DNA of 64,000 bases from Phlebiopsis flavidoalba. Lineage: Eukaryota > Basidiomycota > Agaricomycetes > Polyporales > Phanerochaetaceae. Position numbers and translations under genes: made by a program. The notes beneath the pieces were generated by a model, which did no database searches, was not told the origin of the DNA, and was given only the letters and a program-made list of their open reading frames with translations. Positions within the stretch are counted from its first letter, which is position 1, and each line of letters opens with the position of its first letter. The stretch is from the NCBI GenBank assembly GCA_035772785.1, contig JAOCPU010000032.1, positions 248,001 to 312,000 of the forward strand, read 5' to 3'. This document shows positions 46,601-57,372 of this stretch, one piece after another.

Positions 46601-48102
46601 GATTTTGCCAAATTGAGCGAACATAGTGTGGTTTACCGAAGGATATTTAATGATGTGACTACGGATTGTATGTCAAGCTATGTCATACGGGACTAGTTTC
46701 ATTTCAAGGCAGCATATAAACAATCCTTCTAGCCTGCACGAGGATGAACGTCATATTATGGCGAGGACATTTCAACGGATCAGAGGCATGAAACGTGCTG
46801 TTAACCTCTATCAACTATTTGATGGGGGAAGCGCGTCTCCGGTAAGTCTAAGTATAGCATTCCTCCCTTTCCCTCAGGAAGCTTGGTTAACTTCAGCGGG
46901 CCATCTAGCTATTTGCAGCGTCAGTTTGGTTACCCGGACACAGTTCCATCGAAGGATCAAAGATCTCAGTAGGTCCCAGCGCTGCGGAACCACAGCAATG
47001 CGCTTCTATTCATATCGAACATGCCGAAGCCAAGGGTTGCGTGGATAATGTCATCACCGGAGTTTCAAAGTGAGCTATTTTCTCTCGTTGAATTACTCCT
47101 AGGCTTTACTCAACCCAGTATGCTACACCATGCGAGGATCATACAGTGGGAATAACGAGACCCCGAGCTGATCGTTAACGCTCTTGCTTTTATCTTTGCG
47201 ACCAGCTACTGTAAACATGCCGCAGAGCGATCCGCACGCGGTTATTCCGGGCATTCCTACTCAACGGCGGTTTAATTTTACTACATGGAGAGTACAAGGG
47301 AAGCCCTGGGTGGCTACTAGCCCGCGAGTAGTCTGGTGGACAAGAGTATTTCCAGATTTGCACCGTCCTGACTACTGGTTTCATCAGGTATCCGGACAAG
47401 GTCCGTGGATTGCTTAACGAGGGAGGCTTGTTCGGCGAGCGCGTCGGAGGCGCGAAGGATGGCACCTGCCCGAGTTCAATACTTCGTCATGGGAGTCCCG
47501 CGAGCTTGCTTCTGAGTCGTCTGCCAGAAGACAAAGCCTGGGGTGGGCTTCTTCGTGACGACCTTTGACCTCGATGTTCCTGAAGGAGTCGATCCCACGT
47601 TTGCATACTTTTGTGTTCGACAACGGCGCCAGAACAGTGCCTGATCAAGAATACCGGGCGTTCTTGTCTTTATTTTGTGAACGGTTGGAAGTATGGCAAG
47701 GTATCTCTATGTCGTTCGTGTCAGTTCACGAATCGCCAGTGACCCTTCCGCTTATTCCCCAGCGCGTGTGCGAACATCGGAACACTAGACTCAATATCCC
47801 GTACCGCCTGGAATCCTCGATGTACGGGGAAAGAAGTGGGTTGTGCTCCGTGATTTCTTCATCTTGTTCTGAGACAGAAACTTACTATAAACCATCACAG
47901 CACTGTCGCGCCATCACTGGCAGTTTGGTCTCTCAAAAAATGCACGGGTGTCGGCACCAGCGCTATACAGCATCATCCTAGATAGCGTGGTTGAGGGTGT
48001 GCGGTGGGACCCGTAGCGATACAATAACCCCGCATGGAGCCCACGTTCACTAGTTCACTGACCACGGAAGTAACCTTGTATTTGCACCGCCTTCGTGTCT
48101 AA
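43689..48102 (+). CDS. GH35 beta-galactosidase, secreted, frame-broken
   Basis: Hydrolyses terminal beta-galactosyl residues, here probably extracellular for plant galactans. ATG 43689 gives MRLLLLF and, if one T of a T6 run is dropped, LATLVLAPKS, a clean signal peptide. GH35 blocks in order: FLWLDIFPK (about 43964), VLDFDDWRALQPMFDAAKQA (about 44180), GLFLVLRPG, PYINAETTAGGLALWST, MPYIRSVINATV, then VSHGGPVMAVQ spliced (intron 44525-44579) to IDNEYNGFPTGG, whose Glu (44585-44587) is the acid/base. Then YNDPGERMNFINGTGAPDIY and NVFFMPEFQG with the nucleophile Glu at 45005-45007, WGGPLPDDCFEM, YYTFYG, GGTNHGGIGFEGVYTSYDYG. C-terminal beta domains follow (GSPLFKHLMSH, LLLADYTFGGHRIP, LNGDLNSTVPLTLVVPES, SGHLAI, GVGFFVTTFDLDVPEGVDPT). 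The exact stop is uncertain. Both catalytic Glu are present. Confidence 0.87.
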
Positions 48103-49100
48103 ATTGACTACAGTGCATTGTTCCTGACATTAGTCTTGTCTGTTGCAACCCTTCAGCTTGTCTACCAGTACCAGGCTTAGAGGCAAGTGGTCAGCCCACT
48201 CTACACACGGAAACGTTTCTATGGTAAAAAACAGCGTCGTGGTCGGGGTCATGAGAAACTACACCTTCTTTCCTGACCACTCTACTACCACATCCCGAGA
48301 CTATACTAATATCAAGATGAGCCGTCGAAACAGATCCAAGGGCCCGCGCGAAGAAGCAGGCCCAAGATCGATTGGACTATAGCTGCCAATTTTCTCGAAC
48401 ACGCCCACCGATAATTGGGAGCCAGTTGCGCCTTGGCTTTACAGCTCAGGGATACACACCACCACATCAGATTTCATATCCCGGTTAGACTGGAGTCTGG
48501 ATGTTACCGAAGGCACGTCTTGATTACTGGGAGAAGCTGTTCGGGGGTGGGGGGCCCTTGCGGTGTTATTAGAGATGATTCAAGACGACAATATTTCTAC
48601 AGATAAAATTATGGCAGGGACGAAGACATAACGTGTGAGACACACACTCAAGTGCACACACATGAAAACGGCTAAATATTGATGGATTGAAGAATCTTTA
48701 CCTGCGCATGCTAGAAATGATCATGGCTCTGCTCGATACCCTTGATAGACTTTTGGTAACCCGTCTAAGCAACGGATCTTCAGCAGAGGCAAGTCCTGTA
48801 CAGCTTTGCGCCCTGCTAGAGGCACTTTCGGGATTATTCGCAAAAAAAAAATGCATGGCGCCCGTCACCAACATATCTCATCACCAACAATAAGGTCAGC
48901 TCGCACGTCCGATGCTGCGAGCCCGAAAAACACTACACATCCGCGTCCTCCTTCGTAGTCCCTATTACGACGATCATCTCCTCCTTCAGGGGGATCTATA
49001 AGCTTTTTAAGTTAAGACAATTCTCGTCATAGCTTTTTTCTGGACTCTGGATGACTGATAATGTCACAAGCGGTGGTTATACCCGACGCCCGAAAGCAAC
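48103..49100. other. Intergenic, no gene seen
   Basis: Short frames only. Includes an A9 run near 48842. Confidence 0.4.
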
Positions 49101-50231
49101 GACAGTGCACACGTCCTGTTCCTGTTAACTAAAGGACCTACGGACATCACTTGCGGACCCCCCTGCTACTTTGTGCCATCCTGGATACGGTGCAATGTGT
49201 CTATGACGGATCCAAGGTCGAAGACTTCGAGTCCTGTGTGAAGGCCAGCTCTCGCTCACGGCACCCTTGAGCCGGACCACTGGCAACGTAGTTGCAGCCT
49301 GTCTCTCATGCATGAAAGCGTCATTGATCAACCATCTTACGGCTCGCTTGGACTTGATGCTGAAGATACACCCGTACTTGGAAAGGGGCCCTGGCAGAAG
49401 AAGCCATCGACTCGATGCCCGTGCTTTGGGGAGATCCTTGATTATAGCGATGTCACGAGAGCTTTGTAGTGGCGCAGCTGAATATAAGTGGGAAGCAGCG
49501 CAGAAAGTATTTGACTTCATGATGTATGTTGTTTTTCTAGCGTTAGCCTCAGCTTCTCATGGCTACTCTGACGGTAGAACGCATCTGCTGGACGACGTAC
49601 ATCGACTGGATCTTGAGGATCTCCGGTGTGCCATCCCGAGCTTGGCGCAAATGCTCGGGGTGGCCGCTAAACAAGAAGATCCTACGCAGTTCGGTGAGTG
49701 GTCTGATTATTTTCCTCCCTATTCGCTATACTTTACGTGCGGGCGGGTAGCGTCAATCTTTCGTTGCTTTCAGCAACGCCTTGACACAAACTGCTGTGCA
49801 TGCTAGAGAAAAGCTCGACGACGGTTGGATGGTTCGGCTTCGCATCCGAGATTGCAGCAACATGGCACCGGGCATATGCAAGTAGACCTACGGTGGAGCC
49901 CTACAACACCTCATAAGGCGACCATTGCAGCCTCATGGCTGAACCTAGGAAAGGCTTGCGGGATAGATATCCACGCACAGTGCGAGCCGTCGCGTGAAAT
50001 CTCTGGGGGTTCCCAAGACTTCAAAGGATACTCACAAGACAGTCCATGGTTGCGCGTGGAGCCAATGTGCCTGCTTTGGCCGCAAACCTCTTAGTGAGTT
50101 ACATCGGCTCAAGGCTTGTTTACGGTGTTCGCAAGGCTTTGTACTGCTCAAAAAGGTGGCCAGGAACGGTGATGCACAATCTTGCAATTGTTGAAGTCAC
50201 GCTAATCGCAGGACTGCAGGGACTGGAATGA
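49101..50231 (+). CDS. Probable MYND-type zinc finger protein, frame-broken
   Basis: A 179-codon frame at 49267-49806 holds helical sequence (LARLDLMLKIHPYLERGP is partly in frame; HLLDDVHRLDLEDLRCAIPS, LAQMLGVAAKQEDPTQFGEW). Downstream, two frames between 50040 and 50230 share a C-terminal finger: CACFGRKPLSELHRLK then ACLRC, and in the next frame KALYCSKR followed by a Cys/His-containing end. CLRC-x-KALYCSK is the core of a MYND finger (protein-protein interaction zinc finger), commonly C-terminal in agaricomycete proteins of this size. The Cys spacing of the first pair is not standard here. The N-terminal limit and introns are uncertain. Confidence 0.45.
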
Positions 50232-50649
50232 AGGAGGCCATAAGCATATATGTCGTACATCCCGAAGGACAAAGAAATGAGCTTCTCTTCGAAAGTAGAC
50301 CCTACACTTAGCCCTCCTAGGTTGACGACGTGCCACCAGACCCACTATCACTACAACGAATGATGATCCACGTAATGAACCGTGTATGTGTCGTTCTAAG
50401 CCCGTCAGAACTGTTCGTGAGTTGATACGGAGTCTTATCTGAGACGATGAAAGCTTTCATGAGCCCGGAAGAGACGTGCATTCGATCCGGCACGACTGGA
50501 GTAGTGCGACGCAATCACTTCATCCAAACAATCAAGCAACCGAGCTAGTCTCCGTGGAAGGCTGGTGTATGCGTGATGCGATAGCAGAAGGTGGGAAATA
50601 ATACATAGCGGTAAAAGAGCTTGCTCAAGCATGTTACACCTATGCAGTC

Positions 50650-51286
50650 TTAGCAGCCGCGGGCCTTGGCGTCCTCGGCAGCAGCGACAGCAGGGTTGAC
50701 CTTCTTGCCATCCTTCCACCTTACGCGGGGGAGGGGGCGCACGGTTACGGCGGCCCTCACGCGAGCGCACACGGACGACTGCAGAAACCATAATGTGAGC
50801 AACAAGAATACGACAGAACTAGAATCTTCTTACCGTGCGAGTGAATGGCGCACGACACGCAGTATGCGATTTTTGATGTAGAGCTTGGGGATGACGTACT
50901 CTGCGAGCAGACAATATGAGATATAGGCATTTATCTAGAAGATGGGCTACGCACCGGGGTAGACGGAGGCCTCGCTGATATCACGGACGGCCGCGCTTCT
51001 TCAACCATGTTCCTCACGGTGAAACGCTTGATGGCCTTGGTCCTTGTCCCCACGCACGCGCGAGCAGTTCGAGCAGCGGACGAAGCTGACGTGGCCGCGG
51101 CCCTTCTTGTTGCGTCCATTATTTCTTCGCTTCTTGGTCTACACAACGGGGTTTCAGCATGCGGATTCGCGAGTGCATCCAGGGAGCCAGGTCGTCATCC
51201 AGCCCATTCCCGCACGATTCGAACGCCGTTTCGCGCAGCCGGGCAGCATAACAGGCCTGTGGACGGTCAAAAACGGTGCTCACCAT
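50650..51286 (-). CDS. RPS26: 40S ribosomal protein eS26
   Basis: Structural protein of the small ribosomal subunit near the mRNA exit. Exon 1 is only the ATG (51286-51284), followed at once by a GTGAGC donor. Intron 51283-51139. Exon 2 (51138-50955): [27 protein letters not shown], then in shifted frame [16 protein letters not shown] and DISEASVYP. Intron 50954-50901. Exon 3: [10 protein letters not shown], then [13 protein letters not shown] one frame over. Intron to about 50761. Exon 4: [42 protein letters not shown], stop 50650-50652. CSNCSR...[10 protein letters not shown] are the zinc-binding Cys pairs of the family. Frame breaks sit at an A5 run (50870-50874 on plus), a G5 run (50727-50731 on plus) and twice in exon 2. 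Since this gene should be essential and keeps its introns, the breaks are probably sequence errors. Confidence 0.9.
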
Positions 51287-51690
51287 CTTGAAAGTTCGTC
51301 CGGGTGGTCTTGAGGATGGCGAGGAGGGCCCGACGACGTTTGGCTGAATCGGCGGCGGGGCGCTTAGCTCGTACACCCCATCCAGTTCCTGCCCTAAATT
51401 GGACATGCTACACGTGGCAAAGGCGCTGGGCCACTTTGTCCATTCAACTCTCTTTGGTAACTCTTGTGGAAACAATAGCCCTTGTCAACGGCCACCTCCT
51501 TGCATCATTGTCTTCTCGCTTAATGGCCTCGCGATATATAAAATGCCAAAGGGCAGTGGCGGTTCCTGCCCTCGTCCGCGAGCCTGGTGCTCACCACGTC
51601 CTGTTCTCAAGCTCCACCGTTCGCCCCTTCCTGTCCTCAAAATTCTTTGAATCGTGTGTATACACCAGCTAAACCCTTGCGCTCGATATC
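51287..51690. other. Divergent spacer, no gene seen
   Basis: Between the start of eS26 and the secreted protein gene. Presumably holds both promoters. Confidence 0.45.
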
Positions 51691-52550
51691 ATGAATCACA
51701 ATCCTTACGACTCTTGCCTCCTGTGCTGCTCTTGTACACTCAGTGCCTACTACCTTAACTCTACGACTCTGCGTCAGAATGCGCTGAACGCTCAGATCCT
51801 CAATGCAGAGTTTCTACAGCTTCGCGTCGAGGATGCGTGTAATTGTACGCATGTCCTCATATTATGCGAGTGATTACTCATTGGTAGCTCTAGCTGGCCG
51901 TTGCCGCATGTATCAACGGGACAATGGCAGTATGCCAATTCGGCTCGTGGCAAACGAACGATTGTGGCAGCTCGAAAGAGTGCTTTGCCCTGCCTTCCAC
52001 CACCACCCCTGGAACAGTACGCGCTTCACGTTATATCTTAATAGTGTTATATATACTGAGAAATGTTGCCATCAGGATCTTGTTTGCAAGGCACCTCTCA
52101 GGCATCTGCTATGGCTGTGTTCCAGGCTGCGGGCGTCGATGGGACTTCTATCCAATGGGACAGACACTGTCGCGTTCCCGACGGTGACTCCCCAGTCCAG
52201 CATATAACTTCGACTACATCCTCGGCCACATCCCTACCCAACTCACCCTCATCGAGTGCAGCATCCGCATCGGATGATGTAGATGTTGTCACTGTGACCG
52301 TGACTGTCCCTATTTCCACCAAACTCCCCACGGAGACGCGGACGATTGACCCCAGCAGAGGCCGCAAGTATCCTTGCAAGCATCTCCGCTCAGAATCGCG
52401 CTGAATTCTCCTCGACTGCGAACTCGGTTACGTCTACCACACATCCTAGGCCTTGTCAACAGACATCTACGTCAGCTTCTCCATCTACGGTCGTCAATTC
52501 TCAGGCCACTGGATACACTCGGCGAGGCCAGGCTGCCCGCAGAGCGTAAG
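51691..52550 (+). CDS. Secreted Cys-module and Ser/Thr-rich protein, frame-broken
   Basis: An ATG at 51691 is followed, one frame over, by a signal-peptide-like stretch (ILTTLASCAALVHSVPTT). Then TLRQNALNAQILNAEFLQL and VEDAC, an intron, ACINGTMAVCQFGSWQTNDC and GSSKECFALPSTTTPGT, another intron, SQASAMAVFQAAGVDGTSIQ, a Ser/Thr tail (TSSATSLPNSPSSSAASASD), VVTVTVTVPISTKLPTETRT and EAASILASISAQN. The pair LNAEF...C and CINGxxAxC...C...ECFALP is a module I recall from secreted fungal carbohydrate-active or wall proteins. No catalytic domain is seen. Probably surface-located. The C-terminal end is uncertain. Confidence 0.55.
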
Positions 52551-53758
52551 TTCTCATTGTACTTCCCGGTGTGTAGCATACTGTATATTGTATCATCAAA
52601 TATTCCTATAACATCTAATAATTTGTACGTTCGTGTAACATCGCTCGCGTGCATAATGTTTCGCCAAATCTTATTGGGGCGGGAATCCAGATCGCTCACG
52701 TCTATATCATTGCTATGGGGTGAACACTGGAGAACGGGCACTTGGGTGGACCCTTGTGTTAACCGCGGGTTAGAAATTCATCACGCTCTCCGGTGGTGAA
52801 ATTAGGTGATCAAGGGGGATGGTCAGCTCGGAGACCGTCTCTGTGTGGTGGGAGTGAATCAAATCATAAGACTTTGCCGTCACCAAAGCTCTAACTATTC
52901 AGCTGGCTGCAAGACCGGAAGTCGCGCAAGACGATCGTCTCATGCGCGGAATGGTTGGAAGTCCGGGCCGATGCATAGCTTTTGTCGAACGATCATGGGC
53001 GAAGAGCAAAACGCCGCGTATCCACATAAGCTTATGTTATCGTACCATTTGTACGATCCTGGGTCTGTGGAGCGCGGGAGTTCTGGGTCGATGACTCAAT
53101 ATCCAACGAACGAAAGATACACACACCGATATGCATGGAATGAATTACTTACCACAGGACAAAGCGCGATAATTGGATACGTCCGGCTACGCCGGTGAGT
53201 TGAACAGAGAACTTTGGTGTACTTATCTGGAGGTTGGAAATCGATCACCGGTGCTAGGTCCACCAGCGAGAGCTTCGCCGGAGCTTCTTCCCACTTCAAC
53301 CCGCTGCTTACGCAAACGGTGAAAGTACGTCACACCCAGTCAAAAGACACGGGGAGAGGGCATGAGACGATTCAAACTAAAATATGGAGAGTCAGGACAA
53401 GCTTTGAGAAAACAAGGAGTCGACCCACCTTGAGTCTAAGCATAACAAGCTCAATCTGACATATTAGGTTCTCTGGGGAAAGGTTCATAAGTTTTTACTG
53501 GGGTCTCGCTGCGGAGGAATGAATTGTCTTTGTCGGTGCGAATGTAAGCAGTTCTCAATTGCGAGGCTGGGAAGCGCAGCAAACTTTCGGTTGGTGGCAG
53601 TGACCGGAGCTTCACCCGGACGTCGGGATGACCCGTTGCGGAAAGTGGCGGGAGAGTGACAGGGGTCCTGGCAGCAACCACAGACGCGTGAAGATTAGCG
53701 CCCATAAATGAAAGTGGGGCCGATTTGAGCTCTGCGCTTGACCACACAAACCTCGACG
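52551..53758. other. Intergenic, no gene seen
   Basis: Short frames on both strands (130 codons at most) with no recognisable features. Upstream region of SRE1. Confidence 0.4.
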
Positions 53759-56700
53759 ATGTCCACACCCCCGCTGTCGTCGAGCAGCTCGTCTGCTAGC
53801 TCCCCCTCGCCATCTCTACGTGACTCAGACGACCTCCTTAAGGCCGAAGTAAACGACCAAATGAAGCTTTGACGACCCCGAGGCGTTTGAACTCCTCCTG
53901 CAAACCATAACTCAGCACGGCGAAGCTTCACCAGAGGCCGCAAACCAGGCGGAAGACTGGACTCGTATGTCGTCCTGGGTCCAACAGGAGTCGAAGCCTG
54001 CCGACTTTGGCAACGACTTCAACTTCACATTCCCCATGGACCTCGACGCAGATCCGCTGGGCTCTCGGCCGACCCCAGCTCTTTGCACTTCAACACCTCC
54101 ATCTTTACTCCAGACCCCACTTGCCGAAAACCCTTACTACGGCATTCCTCTGAATCAAAACTCATGACATGTCATCTGCGTCGCTTTTTTTCCCGTTCGA
54201 CAATTCTTGGGGGCGGCCGGGTCGCATCTGGAGCCGGGAACTGGTCGTCGTCCGCCTCAGCGTGACATCCTCCTCATCCTCCTCGGGCGCGTCGCTGTTC
54301 ACCGCAAAACCAATCCTCGAGTCTAAATCTTCCATTGCCAGCTCACCTCCCAGCGACTATGGTGTATCCGACTCCGACCCGGCATCTGAGCTCGCCCAGC
54401 GCGTACGGCAAGCCGCCGGTGTCATGCTTGCGGTACCTGGTGAGCCCACAAGTTCAGCAGCTCGCCGCCGCAAGCTCGCAGCAACCAGAACCTCTTCCCT
54501 TCTTCTACCCATGTTCAGCCATTCGCCGCAACGCCTGTGGTCTCACGACCCATGGAAGCCTCGTCACCCACACCCCGAGCCCCCATACATCGCGTCATCA
54601 CCTTCTGTCCGCTTCGGTGTCGGACTCTGGCAGTTCCAGCTCGGCGCCTTCGAGCGCAGCCCAGAGCCCGAACCCGGAGGCATCTACCTCCACGCCGACC
54701 GTTTCGACCAAAGACCAGTCACACAACTATTGAGAGACGTTACCGCACGAACCTCAACGCGAGATCACGGGCCTCAGGCAAGCGGGGTCCCTGCCTTGCG
54801 AGTCTTAGAGGTGAAAGATGGCATGCCTTCGCCGTACAACGATGTCGTCGACTCCCGAGGGTTCGTGGACGGGATGTCAAGGTTGCGCGAAAGATGAGCA
54901 AGGCGAACATTTTGGGCAAAGCGACCGAGTACATAGGGTCCGTTTCACTGTTCTAAAACCATACCTGCTCTGCTCACATTCCATTAAGAGTGCTAAAGAA
55001 GCGCGAGTCGCGTCTGAAACGCGAACAGAGCACGGGGGCCTGAAGTCGCTCGTGAATGGTACTAGTAGGCGGAGCGGCTCTGCTAAAAGAGTGGGAACGG
55101 GAATGGCGCGACAAGTTTGGTGGCGAAGAGAAGGATGAAGTCGAAGGTGACGACGTCGCTGCGGGAAGCGACGATGAAGACGGCGATGGCAGAGGACAGT
55201 GACGGCGAAGAAACGAGGCTAGAGAGGGACGCTCACGCAAGAAGGCTAAGGTTGCCAAAGCGCCCAAGAAGGAAAAGCCTGTCAAGCCTTGCACCACCCA
55301 CCTCCCCCAGTCCCTCGGCGGTGCCGGGTAGCAGTACCAGAGAAGAGGAAGCGTGGTCGTCCACAATTCAAAGATCCCTCTCCCGCCTGCTATCCCTTGC
55401 CACGACCCTCACCTCCGTGATGTGGGAAGGTCGTTCAATCCAGTCCTCTGGAGGAACGCGACGCGCAATACTGGAAGCAACAGGTACAAGAACAACCCTC
55501 CGACCGTTCCTATACAACATGATGTCATGGGTAATGCACCATCCTCTAGTCAGCCAGCCCCACAAATACTTGCTCATGCCGTCTTTTGCGTTCTTCTCAT
55601 GTCTTTCAACTCCCCCTTGACCTCAAGCTTCGTGCAGGGCGAGTTTCAGGGACGCACAACTCACACACGCCCCGAATCACACACACCAAGGCACCGTTCT
55701 CACCGCCCCTACCCACGATGGTGCCAACGGCCCTCTTCCCTTATCCTCAAAAAAACCAAATGGTTCACGGCTTCAATGAGTTGATTCAGGCCTTCCATCT
55801 ATTTGGTCTCTAACCCTGGATCTTTCTTCTACATCGTCTTCCCAGTGGTCTCTGCGCGCACGCATCCGCCAGAATGCAACCCCTGTCGACATCTTGTCCG
55901 TCAGATACGCTCTTACATGCAACTCGTGCAAGCATAAGATCGTTTCTACCACTCTCCCAGCCCGACCACTGCACACTTCCAAGACGCACGCCGGGCCGCG
56001 CTCAGGGAAGGATAATATTGAACGAAGTATCCTGTCCGACCAGTGATCGTCCGCACAAAACGGCGTGAAAAACCGATGAGGCTGCGCGTCTAAGGTTAGC
56101 ATGACACTCTGAGAGTGAGCACAGGCGTGTTCGTTCTAAATAAACTCTTATGCAGAGCGTTATCAAGGCTGCACGCATTGATCGCAGGCCTTGAGATGAA
56201 TCAGGCTGGAGCAAAGGGCATGGGGTTCGGTTGGGCGAACTTGTCGCTTTCGATGGTGAGGCTATGACCGCTTAAAAACCGATCTTTCAGTTCACTAACC
56301 ACTGCCATCTAGGTACCGTGGCAAAGACACACTCGTCGCTAGACTAAAACTTATTGGTGCATATAGGTTCATGGGCATGTTCTACCTTTCGGGGGGGGGG
56401 GGGGACGACGTCGACACTCAGTTTAAGGACCTCACGACACGTCGCGCTCATGATCCTCCCGGTTTCGAACGTGAAGGCTAGCCGAAGACTCTGGAGACAA
56501 AAACGCGCAAACGTAAGCCAACGAGGTCGATACCGACCACACGAGCGTATCGTCCTCATCGAACATGTCGGTCAACGACGCCGCTGAATGGCTTGCCAAA
56601 TGGCGTCTGTGGCACGACACTGAGCGCAAGGGACGGTCGCTGTGCAGCTTGCGAGGAAAGCGCAACTCCCCTCGGAATCCTCGCCGCAAATCCTCAGCCG

Positions 56701-57372
56701 CGAGCGCTTGCGTAACACAAAGCCGCAGCTCTATTCGTGCGCCTGCGTGGTGCCGAATGAGATTCGAGAGGAGATGACAGAGTCGCTATTGACACCGAGA
56801 ACGATCTCGTTGCGGCGTACAATCGGAGAAGGACTACCAGGACGATCAGACAGCAGCGCCGCGAGACCATCGGAGGCCGGGCAAGTCGATCGGCGGGCGC
56901 ACTGCCGAGCTCGCCACGCTACTCGAGCGCATACTGGGATACAGGCTTCTGGCGCCCACGACGAGGTGCTACCCCAGGCTGCCGCTCGGCATGATGAGGA
57001 TGAGGAGCAGGAGATGGGAGGACGTACACGAACCTCGCGCGCAGCGATGAGGCCGAGATACGCAACCTCCTCAGCGCGACGCTCGTTGTACCGCCGCATC
57101 TTCCCATCGTCGTTCCCCTCGTGTGCGACTGCCGTCTCCGTGATTCTCTCTCCGCCGCCGTCGCCCTCGCGCCGGAACCTCGCGCTCCATGTGTCTCTTC
57201 GCGCACGGCGCTTGCTTCCTCAGCGTTCGACTTCGAGGCAAGAGCGAGGAGGATCAGAGGCTTGGCTGCGTTGCTCTGCAGAGGATGCGCGGGATCAGCG
57301 TCAACGATATGTTTTGACTGTACCTCGAGCGGTCAATACGAAGGAATGTCAGAGTTATGTGATGTGAAGTGC
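53759..57372 (+). CDS. SRE1: SREBP-type bHLH transcription factor (Sre1 homologue), frame-broken
   Basis: Membrane-linked regulator of sterol and hypoxia responses. Start MSTPPLSSSSSSASSPS at 53759. Acidic N-terminus (FNFTFPMDLDADPLG, about 54020). A Ser/Pro/Ala stretch leads to the basic region TTIERRYRTNLNARI (54720-54770), whose Tyr (54741-54743) is the SREBP hallmark in place of Arg. Helix 1 GLRQ-VPALRVLEV, a long loop (GMPSPYNDVVDSRGFVDG), helix 2 KVARKMSKANILGKATEYI, an intron, then RVLKKRESRLKREQ. LLKEWEREWRDKFGGEEKDE and an acidic patch follow, then GRSFNPVLWRNATRN and a hydrophobic segment ILAHAVFCVLLMSFNSPLTS (about 55570-55620) that may be the first membrane helix. The C-terminal half includes AAEWLAKWRLWHDTERKG (about 56575) and YRRIFPSSFPSCATAVSVIL, SPPPSPSRRNLALH (about 57090-57200), ending near 57370. 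Several frame changes. The family is clear. Confidence 0.8.
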
